Assembly: GCF_023715465.1 (NCBI RefSeq)
Contig: NZ_JAMBOE010000013.1
Location: 83,324-147,323, forward strand
Length of the DNA stretch: 64,000 nucleotides
Source: Paenibacillus macerans
GTDB lineage: Bacteria > Bacillota > Bacilli > Paenibacillales > Paenibacillaceae
Direction: 5' to 3'
Positions 1 through 9,584 of this stretch are shown piece after piece. Every line of letters begins with the position of its first letter. Within the stretch, counting starts at the first letter, position 1. The position numbers and the translations under genes are program-made. The notes below the pieces were generated by a model that saw only the letters and a list, made by a program, of their open reading frames with translations, was not told the origin of the DNA and did not search any database.

Positions 1-3000
1 TAACTCCGTTTTGCAGGCGCTCTCTGATATTTTTATTGTCATCATAACTGTACTCGAAATGATTGGTAACATTTTCTGCCAGCGCATGATTTAACTCCGT
101 CAATTTCGCGCCTGTATACCGATTTTGAGTTTCGTAACCATTGCTGGAAACTGCGCCTTGAACCAGTCCATTTTTATAATACTGATACGTTGTGTCCGGT
201 TGCTTTTCTACACTTCCTACCGTTTTCACTTGGTTCAGGTTGTTGTAAGTATAGAATGTTTCGGCTCCGAATGGACCTGCCATGTGTATTCGATTATTTC
301 CTGCATCATATTGATTGGAAAGGGTTAGTCCATCCGGGTAAGTCATCGTCTTCAGCAGTTCCGTGTACTTATCATACTCGTAAGCAGTTGTTCCGGTTCC
401 ATCCGTCATCGACAGACGTTTACCGGCTGCATCATAGGTATAACTTACCGTTTCACTGGTGCTTTTCCGTGTTTTCAAACGGTTGCGGCTGTCATATTCT
501 AAAACCGTCGAGTTCCCGTTTCGATCTACCACACGAATTACATTTCCACTAGGATCAAAATACTGTTTTTCGGACTGGCCGGCTTCGTCTTTGGTCTGAA
601 TAACACGTCCAAGCTCATCGTAACTCTTCGACTTAACGTTACCATCAGGATAAGTGATTTGAATCAGATTCCCAAGCATATCATAGTCATACTTGGTGAT
701 GTCTCCGTTAGGATCTGTAACCGAAATAACTTTGCCTGATGAATTATACTTGTAAGAAGTAGCGTTATTCAGAGCATCATATTCTTTTAAAACCTGGTCG
801 TTGACCCGATCGTATTCGAACTTCGCCACAACCGTACTTTGATCTTGATTAGCAGGCTGTTCTTCCGTTGTCTCAATTCTATTCCACTTATCGTAAGTGT
901 TAATTTGTTTATTGCCTTCTCCATCAGCTTGTATTACTTGGCGAAGAGCATCGTTGTAAGTCGATGTGGCCGTAGAACCATCCGGGTAAGTTGTTGATGT
1001 CAGACGATCCAAACCATCGTAGGCATATCTAGTAAGGTTCCCTAATGCATCTTCACTCGTTACAAGTCGGCCATTGCGATCGTAAGCTGACTTTGTTTTA
1101 ACTTGATACTCTGTACCATTATACAAGCCCGTTTCAATGTTCCATCCTAAAGCATTCCAACGTGTCTTAGACTTTACCCCCAGCTCATTCGTTACGGTTA
1201 CCGTATTTTCTTGATCGTCATAAGACGCGCCTATGTTGTTTCCATCGGGATAGGTTACTTTTTTCACACGCCCAAGTGCATCATACTCATAAGCGGTTTC
1301 ATGGCCATTTCCATCCGTCGAAGCACTGACTAGTCCCGTTTCTTTGTTATAACTGATTTTTTTGCTGACTTTTGAAATATCTCCCTCCGCATTCGTCACT
1401 TGTACACTTTGAAAAGTAGGGAATGCATTACCAAACTGACTGCTGAACTCGCTAAGAGTAGTAACCGATTTATCATCATTAGTAATGATTTGCTTGGTTA
1501 CATTCCCGTACGAGTCTCTATCCGCATACTCCACCTTCTGAAGTAATTTACCGCTTGCATTGTTCTCGCGAACAGTAGTTTGAACAATATCTCCTTGCCC
1601 ATTTCGTACAAATTCAACATAGCCATTGGTGTTGGAGTCTAGAGGTTCTATCGCTGTTTTAACGAGGTGATTGTCATCGAACGTATAGTACGATTTTGCG
1701 CCCCGATCATCCGTTGATTCCATAACATTCCCGTAATCGTCATACACCGCACTTGAAGTATATACATCTGAATTTTGATTATTACTCGATGTAGTAACCG
1801 TTGGAACCGGCGCCGAATACGACTTGCCCTCTACCTGTTTATTATACTGATAGCTGGTTACCTTCTCGTTATCCACTGCTTGAACAACGGCCTGTTCCAG
1901 GTAATATTTGGAACCGACTTTATTATCGACAAATTTTTTATTGGATTTATAAGTCGAATTCGTTAATCCATTATTTATAAGGGTTGAAAAGCTTGTATTG
2001 CCCTCATAAGCCGCCGCCATGTCGGAAGTATAGTGTATCGTTTCGCGATTAAACTCCTCAACAAGGTCATTACTATAAATAATTTGATCCACTCGCGAGA
2101 CGGCTCGGTAAGCCTCGTTAACAGAATTCGCACCAATATAGCGCCGTACCGGTTGGTTATCGTAGTTGTAGACGGTGGCAGCTCCGGTAGGATGGTATAC
2201 TTTGGTCAGAAGCGCGTATGGATTCGACAGCTGTCTTCCTGGCTCTGAGGCGTTTAGATTAAATTTAGCGGGAGCCAAAGTATATGAATACGTCGTTTTC
2301 CTTCCGGCTGCATCTGTTACCGAATCGAGAAGTTCAACTCCTTGCTCCGTATGCTTTTTATAAACAACTGTCTCATTTCCTTTAACAAGGGTAACATCAG
2401 TCGAAGTATACGAAATTTCTATTGTGTTCCCTATGGCGTCCTCAATTTTGCTCAACAATTTACGATTATAAGTAGCATTTTGCTCATAGTAAAAGTGAAT
2501 AAAGTTGTTATAAGCGTCCGAAATCTGCAGTAATCTGCCGTCTTTCGAAAAATAGTATTTGGGCTGGGCATTCGTTGACTTTAGTACGTAAGCTGACGCT
2601 TCGCCATTTACGTTTACGCTTTCGTCCGCTGCAAAGGTAAGTCCCTTCCAATCATAATTTTTGAGTTGGTCTCCCTCAATTTCATAACTTCCACCCTCAA
2701 GAAGATGAATATATTGTTTATCATCTTTGGTTTCTACATAAGGGAGATTCCAGGCCCACCCTTTGCCTAATGGAAAAAGCTGCTCGTTTAGCGGCGTATT
2801 AGTCGTATTCTGATAGATAAATTTGGGTTGATATTCAACGGTTACTGCACCAATAACGGGATGGGCGCCTTCTGCAATATAATACCGATAGTTAGGTTCG
2901 GCGCCTTCTTCCGAGCCGGTAATCTCTAAACCGGGATTGCTAGCGATAATCTCTTTCCATGCTTCAGCTTCTTCCAGTGTAGAGTAAAGCTGCGTCTGTT

Positions 3001-4543
3001 TCAGAACTTTACTTCCATTTCCTTCAGACTCAAGCTTATCGATCCATGGCAGGCCGTCGGCAGTATATGCGTACCTTATCCTTCCTCCCTGCCCATTGTC
3101 GACCCAAGCATCGTAGCCGATGTCACTGGTGTACCCAGGTTTGGTAACTGTACCTCTGTAATTTTGTCCCCAAACCCTTGTATCGTACCCTTCTTTGTAG
3201 ACTGTTCCTCCATAACTAGTAGTTCCACTATAATGACAATCCAGTTGTCCCTTTCTCTCAGGCGCATATGCAGGACAAGTCCCAAAGTCATAAGATGTAT
3301 TTCCCTTAAATAACATCCCCTTATACCCGTTTTTGTCCCAATTGTATATAAAACTGAAACAATCTTCACTGTATCTATTATGCCCATAATAATATCCAAG
3401 AGAATCGTAATACCCTTCTATAGCAAACCTACAAGAATAATACTCAAATCGACTATTCGAAGGTTCACTTGAGCCAGAAACCACGTATGGAGAGCCGTCT
3501 TTATTTAAATTACCTGTAAACCCATTATTATCGTAATAAATTGACTCAGGCAAAGTTGATGTGTCTTTGCTTGTCCTTGAGGCAGTTTCAATCCTTGATT
3601 CAGAGGGAACCGTGTACTTTATTTTTTGGCTTGCGGCCTGATTTGCCTCTTCCAATGTTGAATAGGTTCCTACAACTTTGGTTGTAGCAGGGAGATCATA
3701 GGTATTGCGGTCAACAATCCCGTCACCATTGGTATCTTCCTGGATCCATTTTTTCTCGTTATAGCCCACCTTATATTGTCTTATGATAGGCTTCTCAATG
3801 ACATTAAATTCGACGTAGTAATTTTGCTTTGCTTCGCTTACATCAATTAATGTAGCTCCCATGCCATAAAATTGGGCATCGTTGGAATTGTATTGCCGAG
3901 CAAGTGAAAATCCAAGACCATTTCTCCCCGGTAACGACATATCAGAATTTTGGACATGCAAGTTACCCGAAAGAGTGGAAATGCTTTCTTTTTCATTTCC
4001 CACGGAGTAAGGAGCGTCGTTAAATGAAGTTTTATCGTAAACCGGAGCTTCCTCTGTTATTGGGGGGAGTACAGGTATATCGGCCACTCTATTTAAGGAA
4101 TTCACTTTAGCCTTACCAATCGAGTACACATCTTCTGTAACAGAACTACGGTCCTCTGTTTTATTCGCATCGACGTCATCCGTGACATCAAAAACTACGA
4201 TACCGTCTAAAGGCGATGTATTTAACCGATTATAAACATTACTCGTAACGGTTTCTGATTTATTTAATTCCTTAGGAAACAATTCCGCCAAGGCTTCTTC
4301 ATAAGTTTTACTCGCCTGTTCTGCATGAAAAAGTGCAGTATAAATCTGATTTATAGAGTATCCTTTTTGCAGCTCGTTCTGGATAAATGAAGCAGACATT
4401 CCAAAGCGGGAAGCGATTTGTTCGTATGTACCCGTTTTCTCGGAAGCGCTCGCGATGTTAGGGATATAGGCACTCATTGTATTGAAAAAAAGGAGTAGCA
4501 GCAGGAATATAGCAATATTACGCGTACCCAGTTTTCTCTTCAT
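1..4543 (-). CDS. Secreted RHS/YD-repeat protein (WapA-like), C-terminus outside window
   Basis: About 1514 codons are visible; the gene runs off the left edge, so the RHS core and any C-terminal toxin domain are not seen. The start at 4543 follows GGAG about 10 bases upstream. Residues 1-33 look like a signal peptide (KRK, a leucine-rich core, then ASA before Ser34). The middle, to about residue 920, is non-repetitive. From about residue 930 onward there are YD repeats of the form YDxxGNxxxxTYPDG with YEYDxxxR. RHS proteins of this type are secreted or wall-associated and often carry polymorphic toxin tips; a toxin role here is inference. It starts 17 bases after the stop of the upstream surface protein, so the two are probably co-transcribed. 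An immunity gene, if any, would lie beyond position 1. Confidence 0.85.
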   Translation of the reverse strand, partial: MKRKLGTRNIAIFLLLLLFFNTMSAYIPNIASASEKTGTYEQIASRFGMSASFIQNELQKGYSINQIYTALFHAEQASKTYEEALAELFPKELNKSETVTSNVYNRLNTSPLDGIVVFDVTDDVDANKTEDRSSVTEDVYSIGKAKVNSLNRVADIPVLPPITEEAPVYDKTSFNDAPYSVGNEKESISTLSGNLHVQNSDMSLPGRNGLGFSLARQYNSNDAQFYGMGATLIDVSEAKQNYYVEFNVIEKPIIRQYKVGYNEKKWIQEDTNGDGIVDRNTYDLPATTKVVGTYSTLEEANQAASQKIKYTVPSESRIETASRTSKDTSTLPESIYYDNNGFTGNLNKDGSPYVVSGSSEPSNSRFEYYSCRFAIEGYYDSLGYYYGHNRYSEDCFSFIYNWDKNGYKGMLFKGNTSYDFGTCPAYAPERKGQLDCHYSGTTSYGGTVYKEGYDTRVWGQNYRGTVTKPGYTSDIGYDAWVDNGQGGRIRYAYTADGLPWIDKLESEGNGSKVLKQTQLYSTLEEAEAWKEIIASNPGLEITGSEEGAEPNYRYYIAEGAHPVIGAVTVEYQPKFIYQNTTNTPLNEQLFPLGKGWAWNLPYVETKDDKQYIHLLEGGSYEIEGDQLKNYDWKGLTFAADESVNVNGEASAYVLKSTNAQPKYYFSKDGRLLQISDAYNNFIHFYYEQNATYNRKLLSKIEDAIGNTIEISYTSTDVTLVKGNETVVYKKHTEQGVELLDSVTDAAGRKTTYSYTLAPAKFNLNASEPGRQLSNPYALLTKVYHPTGAATVYNYDNQPVRRYIGANSVNEAYRAVSRVDQIIYSNDLVEEFNRETIHYTSDMAAAYEGNTSFSTLINNGLTNSTYKSNKKFVDNKVGSKYYLEQAVVQAVDNEKVTSYQYNKQVEGKSYSAPVPTVTTSSNNQNSDVYTSSAVYDDYGNVMESTDDRGAKSYYTFDDNHLVKTAIEPLDSNTNGYVEFVRNGQGDIVQTTVRENNASGKLLQKVEYADRDSYGNVTKQIITNDDKSVTTLSEFSSQFGNAFPTFQSVQVTNAEGDISKVSKKISYNKETGLVSASTDGNGHETAYEYDALGRVKKVTYPDGNNIGASYDDQENTVTVTNELGVKSKTRWNALGWNIETGLYNGTEYQVKTKSAYDRNGRLVTSEDALGNLTRYAYDGLDRLTSTTYPDGSTATSTYNDALRQVIQADGEGNKQINTYDKWNRIETTEEQPANQDQSTVVAKFEYDRVNDQVLKEYDALNNATSYKYNSSGKVISVTDPNGDITKYDYDMLGNLIQITYPDGNVKSKSYDELGRVIQTKDEAGQSEKQYFDPSGNVIRVVDRNGNSTVLEYDSRNRLKTRKSTSETVSYTYDAAGKRLSMTDGTGTTAYEYDKYTELLKTMTYPDGLTLSNQYDAGNNRIHMAGPFGAETFYTYNNLNQVKTVGSVEKQPDTTYQYYKNGLVQGAVSSNGYETQNRYTGAKLTELNHALAENVTNHFEYSYDDNKNIRERLQNGV

Positions 4544-4560
4544 CGACCTTTTCTCCAATC

Positions 4561-7194
4561 TTAAGGATTGACCAGTGTAATAATTTGTATGAGATTCCCG
4601 TTCTTGTCATATTGGTAATCGAATATCCCTTTGCCGTTCGACTCGATATAGTCCAGTCTTCCAGCGGCATCATACTTGTAGTTATAGTTTTTAGACACGC
4701 CTTTAGTGACCGTATTGCTCGGACCGGAATAATTTCCGGCGGCATCCTTGGCCTTCACGGTAAACGCATAGCTGGTTTGCGGATCCAAGTTTGTGATTTC
4801 ATAAGCGAGTTCTCTTGTCTCACCAATGAGCTGACCGTCAATATAGATTTCGTAGCTGACCCCGCCTTCATCATCGGTAGAAGCCCTCCAGGACAGTTTG
4901 ATGCTGGTTGGCGTTACATTTGTGCCGACTAGGTTGGCAGGAGTAGACGGGCTGTTTTGATCATCTGGCACATCCGGCATCACTTGGATAGCATTCAATC
5001 GGTTCAGCAGAAGTTTTTGATCGGTATCCTTTAAATTACTAATGATGGTGCGGGCCGCATTGATATCCGACTGAAGCCTCGATGCCTCAGCTTTTTCAAC
5101 TGCTTGGATGGCTTCGGCCAGTGTTTTCTGGTATAAATTCGCATCAATTACCGCTACTGCTTCAATGGATACATTCCCGACCCGATCTATCGTTCTTGCA
5201 TAGACGATGACCGCATCCTGACGGTTAACGGTAAATGGAGCCGCATACGCTGTCCAGGTGCCCTGATCCCCGATTTTGTACTCCGTCCGGCTCACTCCGC
5301 TAAGTGTATCCGTTCCCGGCGTTACCGTGATATTGGCCCCTGATCCGCTCGGATTCAACATGCTTTCAATCACCGGTTCCGTCGGAGCTGTCGTATCTAT
5401 TCTTGGTTCAGCCAAGACTTCTTCACTAAAGTTACCTGCTGCATCAACAACCCTCGCATACACCTTTATGCCTTCATCTCCAACGGTGATGGGAGACTGG
5501 TAATCAGCCCATGCGCCGGTATCCCCGACTTTATACTGAGCCTTGTATGAGATGCTTCCAGTTGAGTTGTTTGGATTGTTGATTGTTGCGATAACATTTT
5601 GGCTCGTCCAGTCCACAGGACTTAAGGTGATAGCTGGCTTTACCGGCTTGGTCCGAATAATTTTAGCCACTGCGGTTGCTTCTTCGCTCACATTCCCTGC
5701 TTTGTCCATGGTACGGGCATAGATGGTCGTTACCCCTTCATTGGTCACTGAAAAGGGCGCCGTATAATCGGTCCATGCTCCTGAGCTATCAATCCGATAC
5801 TGTGATTTCAGCACGCCACTCAGGGCATCCTGCCCGCTGGTTACGGTGACCGAAACATTTTTGGACGTATATCCGGTCTCACTCAATGTAATGGAAGGCT
5901 GCGCCGGGGGTGTGCAGTCAATATTTCCGTTGGATTGAGCAACCTCGCCCGCATTACCGGCATTATCTATCGTTCTGGCGTAAACGACGAGGTTCTCTTG
6001 GTTTACGGTTACCGGATCGGTGTAATCAGTCCATGCCCCACTATCTCCGAACTTGTATTGACTTCGGTTTACTCCGCTTCCTCCATTATCTGTTCCGTGT
6101 TGGAGTGTAAAAGTTTTACCGCTGCTGGTCCAGTTCCCATCCATGCTAATTGTTGGCAGGTTGGGCGCAAGTTTATCAATGTAGACCACACCTGTACTTT
6201 CTGGACCCACATTACCAGCATTGTCTATCGTTCGGCCATGGACGACACTCTGACCATTAGCGGATATGTTGAACGTCCCCGTATAGGTTTGCCATCCTAT
6301 ATTAGTTGCTCCTGTCACGGCGATTTCACTTCTCGATACGCCGGACTGGCTGTCCGCCCCGTGGCTGCTGATGCCTACCATGACGTCCGTATTACTCCAA
6401 TCCGATCGGCTAATGTATACGGCTGGTTCAGTTGGGCCCGTTTGGTCTATGTACGCACTGGAAGTGCTCACCCCGCTGACATTGCCCGCTGCATCTACCG
6501 CCCTGGCACTAATCGTGGTCTGTCCGGGGTTGGTAATCGTTATCGGGTTGTTATATACCGTCCATCCCGAATTATGAGCTCCTTGAAGGCTGTACTCATA
6601 ACTGGCAACTCCAGTGTTGTCCGTACTCCCACCGATCGAAACAGAGACGTTGCCTTGGGTATATCCCGGTGGGTTAACAGATATTGTAGGATTAGTAGGA
6701 GGGCTTGCATCTCTATAGTAAATAACCATTGTGATGGTATCTATAAGATTAGGTTCATAGGTGCTAAAGTGAGTTAGAATGTTTTCTGTGACAGAAAAGT
6801 CATTGTTATTGGAGAACAAATAGGAAGCAGAACCGCCCCTATTATCCCCATATACAATATTTTTTCTCCTCATAATATTAGTGTCACCAGACTTTACTGC
6901 TCTAACATCAATAGTACCAATATCTGTTTTATTGTAGTGATATATAAGATATGTGGTATAAGTCCAAGAGAGATCTATTCTGTAATTCTCCAGTTCACTT
7001 CTGGGGATATTTGTTGGATAATGCAAGTACACATTATCTTCGTAGTACATTAGTCTTTCAGTTTTGCTATAAATCGGTTTCCACTCACCTGCTGCCTCTG
7101 CTTTATTACTTGTAATATATAATGAAACTGATAATATCCAAAATACTGCGATGAGCATAAGGCAAACTTGTCTGTTTATTCTTTTGCTAGTCAT
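4561..7194 (-). CDS. Secreted multi-repeat surface protein (OmpL47-like repeats, FN3, YD tail)
   Basis: 877 residues from the ATG at 7194, chosen because AAAGGGGAG lies 4-5 bases upstream and a signal peptide follows at once (TSKR, a hydrophobic core, NKAEA cleavage near residue 34). An in-frame start at 7299 would bury this signal. Residues about 160-690 hold six degenerate repeats of about 90 residues, with recurring ASPPTxPxI, GAWTDYTxP and VYARTIDNAGN motifs, typical of OmpL47-like Ig-type beta repeats. Residues 690-745 look helical and charged. Residues 748-835 form a fibronectin type III domain. The last 38 residues are YD-repeat-like (YKYDAAGRLDY, YQYDKNGNLIQI). It is followed after 17 bases by the RHS gene, so the two probably form one operon and one surface structure. 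Function is not known. Confidence 0.85.
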   Translation of the reverse strand: MTSKRINRQVCLMLIAVFWILSVSLYITSNKAEAAGEWKPIYSKTERLMYYEDNVYLHYPTNIPRSELENYRIDLSWTYTTYLIYHYNKTDIGTIDVRAVKSGDTNIMRRKNIVYGDNRGGSASYLFSNNNDFSVTENILTHFSTYEPNLIDTITMVIYYRDASPPTNPTISVNPPGYTQGNVSVSIGGSTDNTGVASYEYSLQGAHNSGWTVYNNPITITNPGQTTISARAVDAAGNVSGVSTSSAYIDQTGPTEPAVYISRSDWSNTDVMVGISSHGADSQSGVSRSEIAVTGATNIGWQTYTGTFNISANGQSVVHGRTIDNAGNVGPESTGVVYIDKLAPNLPTISMDGNWTSSGKTFTLQHGTDNGGSGVNRSQYKFGDSGAWTDYTDPVTVNQENLVVYARTIDNAGNAGEVAQSNGNIDCTPPAQPSITLSETGYTSKNVSVTVTSGQDALSGVLKSQYRIDSSGAWTDYTAPFSVTNEGVTTIYARTMDKAGNVSEEATAVAKIIRTKPVKPAITLSPVDWTSQNVIATINNPNNSTGSISYKAQYKVGDTGAWADYQSPITVGDEGIKVYARVVDAAGNFSEEVLAEPRIDTTAPTEPVIESMLNPSGSGANITVTPGTDTLSGVSRTEYKIGDQGTWTAYAAPFTVNRQDAVIVYARTIDRVGNVSIEAVAVIDANLYQKTLAEAIQAVEKAEASRLQSDINAARTIISNLKDTDQKLLLNRLNAIQVMPDVPDDQNSPSTPANLVGTNVTPTSIKLSWRASTDDEGGVSYEIYIDGQLIGETRELAYEITNLDPQTSYAFTVKAKDAAGNYSGPSNTVTKGVSKNYNYKYDAAGRLDYIESNGKGIFDYQYDKNGNLIQIITLVNP

Positions 7195-7652
7195 ACTGCT
7201 CCCCTTTCTAATCAAGACTCTATAAAGTTGTAATCTTGTTCCATCTCCTATATGCATGCCTCCAATGTAATATCCAAAAACCTGCTTCTTTAGATTCACT
7301 TATGATTCACTCCCGCCCTCCCATCCTCCTAATTTCACAAAATCTAAATAGTATTATCATTCCATTTTTGGCTTTTGCATATAGCGAAACATGTCGACAC
7401 CTGGTTTGGATACATGAAGTTACTAATTTTGTCGTTTTTTGCAACATGAAAACAACCAAAAATGGATAGAGCTCAGACCTTGTCTGAAACCTCTATCCAT
7501 CAGTTATTTTGCGCTAAGCCGCCAACCTCCGCAGCTATTTGACCAAAAACCAAGGACCTGGTCCACGATCAGTTGGTCGCTTCTCGAGTCACTTTCTCCT
7601 GTTTTCGACTTTTGGCCTATTCAGAAATCAGCAGAAACGGATGAAGTCCGGA
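7195..7652. other. Intergenic region between surface-protein operon and efflux operon
   Basis: I see no convincing gene here. The part next to 7194 should hold the promoter of the surface-protein operon. The hairpin at 7462-7500 is listed separately. The sequence from 7500 to 7652 shows no other feature. Confidence 0.5.
7462..7500 (-). terminator. Hairpin, probable terminator of the efflux operon
   Basis: Ten-base perfect arms (ATGGATAGAG and CTCTATCCAT) enclose an inner CAGAC/GTCTG pairing. An A-rich left flank gives a T-rich tail on the minus strand. It lies about 150 bases after the permease stop at 7653. Confidence 0.6.
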
Positions 7653-8864
7653 TCATTCGTACCGCAGCGCATCAATCGGCTTCAGCTGGGCCGCCTTCCT
7701 GGCAGGATACACCCCAAAAATAATGCCGACCGCCATGGACGACAGGAAGGAGTACAGCGTCGGCTCAAGCGTCAGTTCAATGGAAAGATTCGCCACTTTC
7801 TCAAGAAGCTTGGCCGTACCGAGTCCAAACAACACTCCTGCGGTCCCGCCCATGAGACTCAGAATTACCGCTTCGATCAGAAATTGGCGCATGATGTCTC
7901 CACGCTTTGCCCCAATCGCTTTGCGGATGCCGATTTCCCGGGTCCGTTCCGTAACGGATACGAGCATAATATTCATGATGCCGATTCCGCCGACGACAAG
8001 TGAAATGGCGGCGATGCCTGAGAGCAAGGTGGTCATGACACTGCTTACGCTCTCTGCCGTCTCCAGAATTTGCGACTGGTTCGTAATTTGGAAATCATCC
8101 TCTTCACTGGAACGCAGGCCGTGTGAGATCCGCAATGCCGATGTAATATCATTTTGCGCCTGGGTCATCGCTTCAGCCGAAACGGCGGATGCATAGATGG
8201 TTCGAATCGTAGTAATGCCCAATCTGGCCTGCGCCGTGGTCACGGGAACGATAATCCGGTCGTCGTTGTTGGTCATCCCCGAGCTTCCCTGAGACTTCAG
8301 CACGCCGATTACGGTAAACGGAACCTGATTAATTTCGACTCTTTCGCCGATCGGGTCCGGATTCGAGGGAAACAGGTTGGTCACCACCTCGCTGCCGATG
8401 ACAGCAACATTTTCGTGATTGTTGTATTCATAGTTGTTAAAGAATCTTCCGGATTGCACGGAAGTGCTGCGCACTTCAAGGAAGGACATGCCGGTGCCCT
8501 CCACGCTTGTATTATAGTTCGCAGAACCGGCAACAACCTGGAAGTTGGAGGAAGCGCTCGGTATAGCGCCGGCCACGCTGTCCTCCGCTGCGATGGCACC
8601 CACGTCTTTCAGCTTCAGGGTATTTGAAGAACCAAAGCCCATATTGATCCCTCCCGAGCTGGATTGCCCCGGAGAAATGATGAGCAGATTGCTGCCCAGT
8701 CCGCTGATCGAGGAGGTTACGCTCGAAGACGAGCCTTTGCCGATCGCAACCATGGCGATTACCGCAGCGACACCGATGATGATGCCCAGCATCGTCAGAA
8801 AAGAGCGCAGCTTGTTGGATTGTATGCTGCGGATGGATACACGGATAATTTCCAGAAAGCTCAT
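7653..8864 (-). CDS. MacB-like ABC transporter permease
   Basis: 403 residues, the usual length for permeases of the MacB/FtsX superfamily that are not fused to their ATPase. The N-terminal membrane segment (residues about 20-45, SFLTMLGIIIGVAAVIAMVAIG) is followed by a large extracellular MacB core of about 220 residues, then three C-terminal membrane segments with the EIGIRKAIGAKRGDI coupling region and the VGIIFGVYPARKAA ending. The start codon overlaps the stop of the ATPase gene (ATGA), indicating translational coupling. With the ATPase, the HlyD-type adaptor and the TolC-like protein it forms a MacAB-type mechanotransmission system, which couples ATP hydrolysis to export of peptides, antibiotics or lipids. 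The substrate is unknown. Confidence 0.9.
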   Translation of the reverse strand: MSFLEIIRVSIRSIQSNKLRSFLTMLGIIIGVAAVIAMVAIGKGSSSSVTSSISGLGSNLLIISPGQSSSGGINMGFGSSNTLKLKDVGAIAAEDSVAGAIPSASSNFQVVAGSANYNTSVEGTGMSFLEVRSTSVQSGRFFNNYEYNNHENVAVIGSEVVTNLFPSNPDPIGERVEINQVPFTVIGVLKSQGSSGMTNNDDRIIVPVTTAQARLGITTIRTIYASAVSAEAMTQAQNDITSALRISHGLRSSEEDDFQITNQSQILETAESVSSVMTTLLSGIAAISLVVGGIGIMNIMLVSVTERTREIGIRKAIGAKRGDIMRQFLIEAVILSLMGGTAGVLFGLGTAKLLEKVANLSIELTLEPTLYSFLSSMAVGIIFGVYPARKAAQLKPIDALRYE

Positions 8865-9583
8865 CGCACCCCCTCCTCCTGTCCGGCAATAACCCGGTTT
8901 TCCACCTGCACGTCCGATACCACTTGGCCATCGCGAAAGTGAATGTTGCGCTTGGCATAAGCCGCAATTTCCGGTTCATGGGTTACGATGATAACCGTTT
9001 TGCCCGTATCGTTCATCCTTTGGAAAATCCCCATGATATCCGCAGTCGTCCTCGTATCCAGCGCTCCGGTCGGTTCGTCCGCCAGTACGATCACCGGATC
9101 ATTGACGATGGCCCGGGCAATGGATACACGCTGCTGTTGGCCGCCGGACAGTTCATTAGGCTTGTTGTACAGCCTTTCGCCAAGACCGACGCTGTTCAAA
9201 GCCTCAATGGCCCGCCTCCGCCGTTCCCGAGCAGGGACGCCTCCATACATCATGGGAAGCTCCACATTGGAGAGCGCTGTTGTCCGCGGCAGCAGATTAA
9301 AGCTCTGGAATACGAAACCGATCTTCTGGTTGCGGATAATAGCGAGCTCATCGTCATGGGCGTCCAGAATGGAATATCCGTCGAGAAAAAAGCGACCGGA
9401 TGTCGGTTTATCCAAACAGCCGATCACATTCATCATCGTCGATTTTCCCGACCCTGAGGGACCCATAATGGTGACGAAATCCCCCTCCTCAATGGTCAGG
9501 TTTACTCCCTGCAGCGCATGAATTTCCTGATCCGCAATCGTATATATTTTTCTGATATCCTCGATTTGGATGACTGATTTCAT
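8861..9583 (-). CDS. MacB/LolD-type ABC transporter ATPase
   Basis: 240 residues. Walker A is GPSGSGKST near residue 40, the Q-loop is FQSFNLL, the signature is LSGGQQQRVSIARA, Walker B is VIVLADEPTGALD, and the switch histidine lies in IIVTHEPEIA. The LLPRTTALSNVELPMMY stretch is typical of the LolD/MacB group. The start follows GGGAGG located inside the end of the adaptor gene, one base after its stop. It powers the adjacent MacB-like permease. The pair belongs to the MacA-MacB export family, not to uptake systems. Confidence 0.93.
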   Translation of the reverse strand: MKSVIQIEDIRKIYTIADQEIHALQGVNLTIEEGDFVTIMGPSGSGKSTMMNVIGCLDKPTSGRFFLDGYSILDAHDDELAIIRNQKIGFVFQSFNLLPRTTALSNVELPMMYGGVPARERRRRAIEALNSVGLGERLYNKPNELSGGQQQRVSIARAIVNDPVIVLADEPTGALDTRTTADIMGIFQRMNDTGKTVIIVTHEPEIAAYAKRNIHFRDGQVVSDVQVENRVIAGQEEGVR

Positions 9584-9584
9584 A

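Noticed and set aside
5935..6777. Plus-strand frame of 280 codons opposite the OmpL47-like repeats
   Set aside because: It mirrors the periodic repeats of the real gene and has no ribosome binding site or domain.
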